NCBI RefSeq assembly: GCF_937906425.1
Contig: NZ_CALCYR010000102.1
Location: 1-13,104, forward strand
Direction of reading: 5' to 3'
Length of the DNA: 13,104 nucleotides
Source: an uncultured Methanobrevibacter sp.
GTDB lineage: Archaea > Methanobacteriota > Methanobacteria > Methanobacteriales > Methanobacteriaceae
The first letter of the stretch is position 1. Each line of letters starts with the position of its first letter. The notes beneath the pieces were generated by a model. That model saw nothing but the letters and a program-made list of their open reading frames with translations. It searched no databases and was not told the origin of the DNA. Shown here one piece after another: positions 6,889-12,988 of the stretch. The position numbers were made by a program, and so were the translations under genes.

Positions 6889-7728
6889 ATAAACAACAAT
6901 ATTTACTAAAAAATTATATTTCTTTGTATAATGCTTCTTATAAAATACATACATTGCCCTATAAAATTCATAAATCAATTTAGGATTTCTTTTCTTGGTC
7001 TTTTTATCCTCACTGCTTGCTCCCTTATAATGAATAATCTCTGACTGGCCGAAATAAATTATCTTCCAGCCTGCCTGCTTAATTCTATAACACCAATCAA
7101 TATCTTCACCATACATAAAGAAAGTGTCATCCAAAAGACCAATATCATCGATTGTTGTCTTTCTAACAAGCATGAATGCTCCTGTAAGGCAATCTATTTC
7201 ATAAACTCCATCATCATCAAGATTATCAAGATTGTAATTATCCTTTTCACTATTTGTTTTTATGTTAAAGAGCTTATAGAAAGAGTTTGCAGGATTTGGA
7301 AAGCTGCGTTTGCAGGCCTTATCCAAAGATCCATCAGCAAGTGTTACCTTACAGCCCAATGCACCTACATCTGCATTTATCTTTTGACTAACGTAATCCA
7401 TACATTTGTCAATTGTAGCTTCCTTGACTAAAGTGTCTGAGTTAAGAAGAAGGACAAATTCACCGCGAGCTTCACGAATAGCTAAGTTATTGGCATTTGC
7501 AAAACCCTTATTGGCTGAATTTGCAATTACCTTTAGGATTCCCCTATTGATTTCATCCTTGAAGTAATCCTCCAATCTGGAAAGACTGTCGTCTGTAGAC
7601 TTGTTATCAACCAGAAAAATCTCATAAGTGTAATGAGTAGGCTCAGCCAAACATGAATCAATAGTTTCTTTTGTTAATTTAAAGGTATTGTAATTAACAA
7701 TAACAATTGACAAATCTAATTTATCCAT
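6835..7728 (-). CDS. Family 2 glycosyltransferase, rhamnosyltransferase-like
   Basis: This 297-residue GT-A enzyme would add a sugar, plausibly L-rhamnose, to a lipid-linked acceptor on the cytoplasmic side of the membrane. Family motifs are VNYN (11-14), DNKSTDDS (41-48), NKGFANANN (73-81), the NSDT metal and nucleotide-binding motif (96-99), the LTGAFMLVRK segment (181-190), the GEDIDWCYR catalytic segment (207-215) and HYKGASS (233-239). This arrangement resembles WbbL/RfbF-type rhamnosyltransferases. A hydrophobic segment (273-292) near the C terminus may anchor it. GGAG (forward-strand 7733-7736) lies 4 nt before the ATG. The adjacent dTDP-rhamnose genes support rhamnose as donor sugar, but this is inference. 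The terminal codons are the source or a copy of the downstream 63-bp repeat. Confidence 0.88.
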   Translation of the reverse strand: MDKLDLSIVIVNYNTFKLTKETIDSCLAEPTHYTYEIFLVDNKSTDDSLSRLEDYFKDEINRGILKVIANSANKGFANANNLAIREARGEFVLLLNSDTLVKEATIDKCMDYVSQKINADVGALGCKVTLADGSLDKACKRSFPNPANSFYKLFNIKTNSEKDNYNLDNLDDDGVYEIDCLTGAFMLVRKTTIDDIGLLDDTFFMYGEDIDWCYRIKQAGWKIIYFGQSEIIHYKGASSEDKKTKKRNPKLIYEFYRAMYVFYKKHYTKKYNFLVNIVVYIGIFVLLAFNLLRNAFR

Positions 7729-7873
7729 AATTCTCCACCAAAACGCATAAAATCATTTTTAAATAATTATAAGAATAAACTTTTAATTGTAGTAATAAAG
7801 TTCAATAATTTTTAAATAATAAAAAATATCTATTTTAATTAATTTTAAACTGTAATCTATTTTAACAGAATCT

Positions 7874-7989
7874 AAAAATTAATCTATTTCCCCAAATAAT
7901 TAAAGAAATTAAAAATTAATCTATTTCCTCAAATAATTAACAGCACCCTTAAAATTAATCTATTTCCTCAAATAATTTACAGTATTCTT
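7874..7989. repeat. 37-39-bp tandem repeat, three copies, containing the glycosyltransferase gene end
   Basis: AAAATTAATCTATTTCC starts at 7875, 7912 and 7951. The spacings are 37 and 39 bp. The third copy contains the stop codon (7960-7962) and last codons of the glycosyltransferase gene. The two downstream copies still read NYLRK-stop and NYLGK-stop on the minus strand. Weaker fragments (ATCTATTTTAA) at 7828 and 7856 may be older copies. Confidence 0.85.
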
Positions 7990-8940
7990 AATTAATTTCC
8001 ATTCTATCTTAAAGTAATTTTTCCAATTTGACCATTTAAATTCTGTCTTTTTAATCTTATTTCTAGTCCTTAATCCTTCCTTAAGTCCTGACAGGTAAAC
8101 AGAACCGAATCCTTTCCTTACAAAGAAAAGGTATTTTATCAAAAATCCGCAGAATAAAAATATAAAGTTAATTATTTTCTGTGGAATCGGCTGATTCTTA
8201 TAAACCAGCCAAACATTATTTCTAGCAGCCAGTCTGACCTTGAATTCATTATATCTGCTACCGCTTGTTGCACTTCCATAATGATAAACGATAGAATCTG
8301 GATTGAAAAAATTCCTATATCCATTTATTTGAGCCCTATACGAGAGATCGATGTCTTCAACATAGGCAAAGAAATTGTCATCAAAGCATCCCAATTCCTC
8401 TAAAACAGATTTTCTATAAAGGGCTGCACCTGCACAAGATGAAAATATTTCCTTTTTCTCATTGAAACGACTTACAGGCTGTCCATCACCTAACTTTTTA
8501 GTCCATCCAAGAAGATTATATTCATCCCCTGCATCATCTATCAAATCCTTGTTGTGATACTGAATCATCTTTGACTGAATTGAAAATGGATTCTCATTCT
8601 TTGTAATTGATTCATCCATAGCCAAGATAAGTGATTCAATGGCATTTTCCTCCACTTCCAAATCATTATTGATTGAATAGACATATTCGCTCTTTGCAAG
8701 CTCAATTCCCTGATTTACAGCAGGAGCAAATCCCAAATTATCATCATTTTCAATAATTCGTATGGGAATAGGATAATTGGAATCAGCCAAATCATGTAAA
8801 AATTCTATGCTTCCATCAGTAGATCCATTATCCACAATGATTATTTCCTCAATGAAACTGTTTTGAATAGCTAAAGATTCAAAATAGGGTTTGAAGAACT
8901 TTAATCCATTGTAATTTGGAGTAACTACTGAAACTTTCAT
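7960..8940 (-). CDS. Family 2 glycosyltransferase
   Basis: This 326-residue GT-A glycosyltransferase belongs to a surface-glycan locus. Motifs are TPNYNG (7-12), IIVDNGSTDGS (34-44), NLGFAPAVNQG (68-78), the NNDLE metal-binding region (91-95), SSCAGAALYRK (167-177), the VEDIDLSYR catalytic segment (194-202) and YHYGSATSGSR (219-229). A hydrophobic stretch at about 256-275 is followed by a basic tail, as in membrane-associated members. The closest functional class is rhamnosyltransferase-like GT2, but donor and acceptor cannot be read from the sequence. The ATG is preceded by GTGAT with a 3-nt gap. Upstream is rfbB, separated by 181 nt filled by a 48-bp repeat. The gene's last codons are repeated downstream. 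Confidence 0.87.
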   Translation of the reverse strand: MKVSVVTPNYNGLKFFKPYFESLAIQNSFIEEIIIVDNGSTDGSIEFLHDLADSNYPIPIRIIENDDNLGFAPAVNQGIELAKSEYVYSINNDLEVEENAIESLILAMDESITKNENPFSIQSKMIQYHNKDLIDDAGDEYNLLGWTKKLGDGQPVSRFNEKKEIFSSCAGAALYRKSVLEELGCFDDNFFAYVEDIDLSYRAQINGYRNFFNPDSIVYHYGSATSGSRYNEFKVRLAARNNVWLVYKNQPIPQKIINFIFLFCGFLIKYLFFVRKGFGSVYLSGLKEGLRTRNKIKKTEFKWSNWKNYFKIEWKLIKNTVNYLRK

Positions 8941-8943
8941 TTT

Positions 8944-8948
8944 ATCAC
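8944..8948 (-). promoter_or_regulatory. Close-set GTGAT ribosome-binding site of the glycosyltransferase at 8940
   Basis: The minus strand reads GTGAT-AAA-ATG. GTGAT can pair with the AUCAC preceding CCUCC at the 3' end of 16S rRNA, so it is the downstream half of a full GGAGGTGAT site. This explains the short 3-nt gap. Confidence 0.55.
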
Positions 8949-8974
8949 AACAATTTAATTTGCTAATAAATAAT

Positions 8975-9110
8975 TAATAAACTTTAAAGATTTTAAACTC
9001 TAAAAACCTTTATAAATAAATTTAATAAACTTTAAAGATTTAAACTCTAAAAAACCTTTATAAATAAATTTAATAAACTTTAAAGATTTAAACTCTAAAA
9101 AGCTTTAATT
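8975..9110. repeat. 48-bp tandem repeat, nearly three copies, downstream of rfbB
   Basis: Copies lie at 8975-9022, 9023-9070 and 9071-9110 (partial). All begin TAATAAACTTTAAAGATT and continue with AAACTCTAAAAA. The first two copies differ by the position of a single base in homopolymer runs. The third diverges after ACTCTAAAAAG. The array fills most of the 181-nt spacer between the rfbB stop codon and the next gene. Confidence 0.9.
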
Positions 9111-9121
9111 AAAACTAAAAA

Positions 9122-10129
9122 CTACTTTTTAGAATACATCTTTTCATAATATTCTTGATATTCTCCTGATTTTACCTTTTCCATCCATTCCTGATTGTCT
9201 AAATACCAATGGATAGTCTCTACAATACCTGTTTCAAATGTGTATTTAGGTTTCCAAGCTAATTCCTCGGTTATTTTAGTGGAATCAATTGCATAACGTC
9301 TGTCGTGGCCAAGTCTGTCCTTTACAAACTTGATTAGGGATTCTGGCTTGTCCAACTCTTTTAATATAATCTTTACAATTTCTATATTTTCCTTTTCATT
9401 ATGTCCGCCGATATTGTATACTTCCCCCAATTCTCCATTGTGAAGAACAAGATCAATAGCTGAACAGTGGTCATATACATGTAACCAGTCACGTATGTTC
9501 TTTCCATCTCCGTAAACAGGCAATTCCTTATCCTCCAATGCATTTGAAATCATTAATGGAATCAGCTTTTCTGGGAATTGATAAGGGCCGTAATTGTTTG
9601 AGCATCTTGTAATGTTGACTGGAAGGCCGAATGTTTCACCATATGCCCTTACCATAAGGTCTGCTCCTGCCTTTGAAGCGGAATATGGGCTGTTAGCCTG
9701 AAGGGGAGTTTCCTCTGTAAAATAGCCTTCAGGACCTAAACTGCCATAAACCTCATCAGTACTGACCTGAAGGAATTTTTTAATCTGGAACTTCTTTGCA
9801 GCGTCCAAGAGCACCTGTGTACCTAATATATTGGATTTTATGAATATTTGAGGGTCCTCTATACTGCGGTCAACATGACTTTCAGCTGCAAAGTTAACGA
9901 TATAGTCAACACTGCTTACAAGAATGTCAACAAGACCTTCATCACGAATATCTCCCTTAACAAAGGAATAATTAGGATTATCCTCAATATCCTCAAGATT
10001 TTCAAGATTTCCACAATATGTCAATGCATCCAGATTGGTAATCTTATAATCAGGATATTTATCAAGCATATATTTGATAAAATTACTTCCAATAAACCCG
10101 GCACCGCCGGTAACTAAAATATGAGTCAT
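9122..10129 (-). CDS. rfbB: dTDP-glucose 4,6-dehydratase
   Basis: RfbB (RmlB) catalyses the second step of dTDP-L-rhamnose synthesis, converting dTDP-glucose to dTDP-4-keto-6-deoxyglucose with bound NAD. It is an extended short-chain dehydrogenase acting in the cytoplasm. From the chosen ATG it has 335 residues, normal for the family. The NAD-binding GGAGFIG motif is at 8-14, the catalytic STDEVYG region at about 123-129 with Thr124-Asp125-Glu126, and the Tyr149-x3-Lys153 pair (YSASK) follows. RCSNNYGPYQ and GDGKNIRDWLHVYDH are family signatures. An in-frame GTG three codons upstream is rejected, because it overlaps the GTGAT ribosome-binding site and the family begins near MTHILVTGG. It follows rfbC after 228 nt. 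Confidence 0.96.
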   Translation of the reverse strand: MTHILVTGGAGFIGSNFIKYMLDKYPDYKITNLDALTYCGNLENLEDIEDNPNYSFVKGDIRDEGLVDILVSSVDYIVNFAAESHVDRSIEDPQIFIKSNILGTQVLLDAAKKFQIKKFLQVSTDEVYGSLGPEGYFTEETPLQANSPYSASKAGADLMVRAYGETFGLPVNITRCSNNYGPYQFPEKLIPLMISNALEDKELPVYGDGKNIRDWLHVYDHCSAIDLVLHNGELGEVYNIGGHNEKENIEIVKIILKELDKPESLIKFVKDRLGHDRRYAIDSTKITEELAWKPKYTFETGIVETIHWYLDNQEWMEKVKSGEYQEYYEKMYSKK

Positions 10130-10133
10130 AAAA

Positions 10134-10138
10134 ATCAC
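10134..10138 (-). promoter_or_regulatory. rfbB ribosome-binding site that decides the start codon
   Basis: The minus strand reads GTGAT-TTTT-ATG. The GTG of this motif is in frame with rfbB and could be taken for a start, but as ribosome-binding site it fits the pattern of the neighbouring genes, which makes the ATG at 10129 the start. Confidence 0.55.
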
Positions 10139-10160
10139 TGTTTTAAATTTTATAATTAAA

Positions 10161-10290
10161 TTAAACTATTAAAATCTTTTTAAACATTAAATAAATTAAA
10201 TAAATTTAAATTAAACTATTAAAAGCTTTTTAAACATTAAATAAATTAAATAAGTTTAAATTAAACTATTAAAAGCTTTTTAAACATTAA
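10161..10290. repeat. 50-bp tandem repeat, 2.6 copies, between rfbC and rfbB
   Basis: TTAAACTATTAAAA begins at exactly 10161, 10211 and 10261, a period of 50 bp. The second and third copies share AAAGCTTTTTAAACATTAA; the first has T for G in AGC. The third copy diverges after 10290 into an ATTAA-rich run. Each unit holds a near-palindrome TTAAAAGCTTTTTAA that could form a small hairpin in the rfbC 3' untranslated region or the rfbB leader. Confidence 0.9.
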
Positions 10291-10357
10291 ATTAAATTAA
10301 ATTAAATAAGTTAGAAATTTATAAATACAAAATAACAAAACAATTTAAATCATTTGA

Positions 10358-10921
10358 TTAAAAGTCAGTAGGAGTTTCCCTTAAAGGCTTCCACAACTTA
10401 TCCTTTTCAGACAGAATGATATCCTCCTCACTTAAATCACCAAGAGGCCATTCGATTCCGATTTCAGGATCGTTCCATTGGATTCCTCCCTCGTCATCCC
10501 CCTTATAAAAGTCAGTGCACTTGTAGACAAATTCAGCTTCATCTGAAAGTACTAAAAATCCATGGGCAAAGCCTTTTGGAATAAAGAACTGCTTTTTATT
10601 CTCTTCAGATAAAATTTCTCCAGTCCATTTGCCATAGCTAGGGGAGTCTTTTCTAAGGTCAACTGCAACATCAAAGACCTTTCCCCGGATTACACGAACA
10701 AGCTTGCCTTGAGGCTGGGTGTATTGGAAATGAAGACCTCGCAAGACCCCTTTAGAGGATTTTGATTGATTGTCCTGAACAAAGGTCAAATCGATTCCTT
10801 CCGCCTTAAAATCATTCTCATTATAAGTTTCCATAAAATAGCCACGTTCATCTTCAAAAACTGTTGGCTCTACAGTAAATACACCTTCAATTTCATTTTT
10901 AATAATCTTAAACTTTGACAT
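10358..10921 (-). CDS. rfbC: dTDP-4-dehydrorhamnose 3,5-epimerase
   Basis: RfbC (RmlC) epimerises C3 and C5 of dTDP-4-keto-6-deoxyglucose, the third step toward dTDP-L-rhamnose. It is a cupin-fold cytoplasmic dimer. The 187-residue length is typical. Visible signatures are ERGYFMETYN (25-34), FVQDNQS (47-53), the catalytic RGLHFQ with His64, GKLVRVIRGKVFDVAVDLR (72-90) with Lys73, FFIPKGFAHGF (112-122), Tyr133 in the FVYKCTDFY segment, WNDPEIGIEWP (149-159) and the conserved LSEKD (170-174). All residues expected for activity appear to be present. The ATG is preceded by GTGAT-AGA. It lies between rfbA and rfbB in the same orientation, separated from each by more than 220 nt of repeat-bearing spacer. 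Confidence 0.96.
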   Translation of the reverse strand: MSKFKIIKNEIEGVFTVEPTVFEDERGYFMETYNENDFKAEGIDLTFVQDNQSKSSKGVLRGLHFQYTQPQGKLVRVIRGKVFDVAVDLRKDSPSYGKWTGEILSEENKKQFFIPKGFAHGFLVLSDEAEFVYKCTDFYKGDDEGGIQWNDPEIGIEWPLGDLSEEDIILSEKDKLWKPLRETPTDF

Positions 10922-10924
10922 TCT

Positions 10925-10929
10925 ATCAC
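10925..10929 (-). promoter_or_regulatory. Close-set GTGAT ribosome-binding site of rfbC
   Basis: The minus strand reads GTGAT-AGA-ATG, the same motif and 3-nt gap seen before rfbA and the glycosyltransferase at 8940. Confidence 0.55.
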
Positions 10930-10960
10930 TGAACTTTTAAAAATCATTTAAAATTAAATT

Positions 10961-10990
10961 AGATTAAATTAGATTAAATTAGATTAAATT
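10961..10990. repeat. 10-bp tandem repeat in the rfbC upstream region
   Basis: AGATTAAATT occurs three times without mismatch (10961, 10971, 10981), preceded by the related AAATTAAATT at 10951. It lies 30 to 70 nt upstream of the rfbC start codon. The 10-bp period is close to one helical turn. It may be simple slippage or a protein-binding array. Confidence 0.8.
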
Positions 10991-11084
10991 AAATCAATTA
11001 AGTAATTAATAAATAAATATCTTTCTTAAATTAAACAAAGTAATAAATTAATAAATTAATAAAACATTCTTAAATTAAATAAAT

Positions 11085-11177
11085 TTTTTAAAAAAATTAT
11101 TCTAAAAAAATAAAAATTTCTAAAAATTAAACAAATTTTTAAAAAAATTATTCTAAAAAAATAAAAATTTCTAAAAA
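11085..11177 (-). terminator. Duplicated U-tract terminator of rfbA
   Basis: Just past the rfbA stop, the minus strand carries T5, T5, T7 and T7 runs. The 51-bp duplication repeats the same series once more. This is the sequence type on which archaeal RNA polymerase terminates. There is no strong GC hairpin. Confidence 0.45.
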
Positions 11178-11180
11178 TTA
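11085..11180. repeat. 51-bp tandem duplication reaching the rfbA stop codon
   Basis: Two copies with a 51-bp period (about 11085-11129 and 11136-11180) share about 45 identical bases, including AAAAAAATTATTCTAAAAAA followed by TAAAAATTTCTAAAAATTA. The higher-coordinate copy ends in the rfbA stop codon (11178-11180). The other copy is its downstream duplicate. Confidence 0.88.
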
Positions 11181-12050
11181 TATTTTTCTTTCGGTTAATT
11201 TTACTAAATATTCACCATATTCTGTTTTTCTAAGAGGTTCTGCCAATTCAAGAACCTTTTCTTTTGAAATATAACCTTTTGAATAAGCGATTTCCTCTAA
11301 ACAAGCAATATACAAACTTTGTCTTTTCTGAACTGTTTCAATAAAGTTTCCAGCCTCCAGCAAACCATCATGGGTTCCTGTATCAAGCCAAGCCATACCT
11401 CTTCCCAATAGCTCAACCTTTAATTTTCCCCTATTGAGATATTCCTCATTGACTGAAGTGATTTCAAGCTCTCCCCTTTGGGAAGGCTTTACATTTTTAG
11501 CAATTTCAATTACATCATTGTCATAGAAATAAAGCCCAGGAACAATATAATTGGATTTAGGATGTTCAGGTTTTTCCTCTATTGATAAAACATTCCATTC
11601 ATCATCAAATTCAACAACACCAAAGGCTTCCGGGTTTTGAGTGTAGTAACCAAAGATGATTGCACCTTCATCAAGTGCCCTTGCCCTTTCAAGGATTTCA
11701 CTAAACCTGTGTCCGTGGAATACATTGTCTCCCAAAATAAGAGCAACGCTATCATCACCAATAAATTCCTCTCCAATGATGAAAGCCTCTGCAAGTCCAT
11801 TAGGATTGTTTTGCTCTTTATAGGAAAAACTGATTCCCAAGTCACTGCCGTCTCCAAGCAAATCCTTATACATAGGCAAATCCCTTGGAGTTGAAATGAT
11901 AAGTATTTCCTTAATGTCTGCAAGCATCAAAACAGAAATCGGATAATAAATCATTGGTTTATCATATAAAGGTAATAGCTGTTTAGAAACAGCTTTTGTA
12001 ATCGGATATAATCTAGTTCCAGAACCACCAGCTAAGACAATACCTTTCAT
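11178..12050 (-). CDS. rfbA: Glucose-1-phosphate thymidylyltransferase
   Basis: RfbA (RmlA) joins glucose-1-phosphate and dTTP to dTDP-glucose, the entry step of the dTDP-L-rhamnose pathway. The 290-residue length matches the short tetrameric RmlA type. The nucleotide-binding LAGGSGTRLYP motif is at 6-16, SKQLLPLYDKPMIYYP at 22-37, PNGLAEAF at 83-90 and the metal-binding LGDN at 106-109. IEEKPEHPKSNYIVPGLYFYD and LGRGMAWLDTGTHDGLLEAG blocks follow as usual. No key residue appears to be lost. The ATG is preceded by GTGAT-ACT. It follows rfbD after 101 nt, the shortest spacer in the cluster and the only one without a tandem repeat, so the two may be cotranscribed. Confidence 0.96.
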   Translation of the reverse strand: MKGIVLAGGSGTRLYPITKAVSKQLLPLYDKPMIYYPISVLMLADIKEILIISTPRDLPMYKDLLGDGSDLGISFSYKEQNNPNGLAEAFIIGEEFIGDDSVALILGDNVFHGHRFSEILERARALDEGAIIFGYYTQNPEAFGVVEFDDEWNVLSIEEKPEHPKSNYIVPGLYFYDNDVIEIAKNVKPSQRGELEITSVNEEYLNRGKLKVELLGRGMAWLDTGTHDGLLEAGNFIETVQKRQSLYIACLEEIAYSKGYISKEKVLELAEPLRKTEYGEYLVKLTERKI

Positions 12051-12053
12051 AGT

Positions 12054-12058
12054 ATCAC
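12054..12058 (-). promoter_or_regulatory. Close-set GTGAT ribosome-binding site of rfbA
   Basis: The minus strand reads ATGTGAT-ACT-ATG, giving GTGAT with a 3-nt gap to the start codon. Confidence 0.55.
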
Positions 12059-12107
12059 ATCAATAAATATTAGTTTAATATTAAGTTTTAAATGAATAAT
12101 AATCAAA

Positions 12108-12130
12108 TTATGATTAAATGAAAATCATAA
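12108..12130. other. Small hairpin in the rfbD-rfbA spacer
   Basis: TTATGATT (12108-12115) pairs with AATCATAA (12123-12130) around a 7-nt loop. It sits between the rfbD stop codon and the rfbA start. It is too AT-rich and has too short a following T-run to be a convincing terminator; it may be chance. Confidence 0.25.
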
Positions 12131-12151
12131 AATTAATATTTAATAAGAATT

Positions 12152-12988
12152 TTACAAAATACGGCCTAAATAATCTTTTAAAGCTTCCTTATAATCCCTC
12201 ATAGGTACAAATCCTGCATTTTTCCACTTTTCATTACTTAAAACAGAATAGCTTGGCCTTGGAGCAGGTCTTGGAAACTCATCAGTAGTGACAGGCATTA
12301 CATTAATATCAATACCTGCAATCTTAAAGATTTCCTTTGAAAACTCATACCAGGTACATTCCCCATCATTGGTCAAGTGATAGATTCCATACTTATCACT
12401 TTCCAAAAGCTCTGAAATGGCATTGGCCAAGTCGTATGAAAAGGTAGGAGAGCCTTTTTGATCATTTACAACTGTAATCTCATCATAATCTTTTGCAAGA
12501 TTCAACATTGTTTGAACAAAGTTTCCTCCATGTTCACCATATAACCATGCAGTACGGAGAATAAAGAACTTGTCAGTACTTTCCTGAATGAAATTCTCTC
12601 CTTCAAGCTTTGTTTTACCATAAGCACTTTTAGGACCTAATTTATCATTTTCTACAAGAGGAGTGGTCTTAGTTCCATCGAAAACATAATCAGTACTTAC
12701 ATGAACCAATGGAATATCCATTGTATTGCAGGCAATGGCCAAATTCCTAGGACCGATTGCATTTACTGCATATGCATCATCAAAATTGCTTTCACAATCG
12801 TCTACTGCTGTGTATGCTGCAGCATTAATAACTATTTCAGGCCTTTTATTCAAAATGAAATCCATACAACTTTCCTCATTTGTAATGTCCAAATCATTAG
12901 ACCCTGCCGCTATCAATTCATGCTCTTTCAATACTTCTCTTAAATCAGAGCCAAGCATTCCATAGGCACCTGTAATTAATATTTTCAT
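12152..12988 (-). CDS. rfbD: dTDP-4-dehydrorhamnose reductase
   Basis: RfbD (RmlD) reduces dTDP-4-keto-L-rhamnose with NAD(P)H to dTDP-L-rhamnose, the last step of the pathway. It is a 278-residue extended short-chain dehydrogenase, near the usual 280-300. Motifs are the nucleotide-binding GAYGMLG (7-13), NAAAYTAVDDCE (55-66), HVSTDYVFDG (96-105) and the catalytic Tyr123-x3-Lys127 (YGKTK). RTAWLYGEHGGNFV, GSPTF and GIYHLTNDGECTWYEF follow in the family order. GAGGAG (forward-strand 12995-13000) lies 6 nt before the ATG, the strongest ribosome-binding site in the cluster. It is the first cluster gene within the window. Its upstream leader is duplicated and runs off the window edge. Confidence 0.95.
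   Translation of the reverse strand: MKILITGAYGMLGSDLREVLKEHELIAAGSNDLDITNEESCMDFILNKRPEIVINAAAYTAVDDCESNFDDAYAVNAIGPRNLAIACNTMDIPLVHVSTDYVFDGTKTTPLVENDKLGPKSAYGKTKLEGENFIQESTDKFFILRTAWLYGEHGGNFVQTMLNLAKDYDEITVVNDQKGSPTFSYDLANAISELLESDKYGIYHLTNDGECTWYEFSKEIFKIAGIDINVMPVTTDEFPRPAPRPSYSVLSNEKWKNAGFVPMRDYKEALKDYLGRIL

Noticed and set aside
7921..7962. Pyrrolysine or programmed read-through of the TAG at the glycosyltransferase gene end
   Set aside because: The in-frame extension is only 12 residues of duplicated tail, and no sequence element for read-through is visible. Stop-codon duplication explains it more simply.
10130..10138. GTG start giving a 338-residue RfbB
   Set aside because: The GTG is part of the GTGAT ribosome-binding site, and the family starts close to the nucleotide-binding strand, as from the ATG at 10129.
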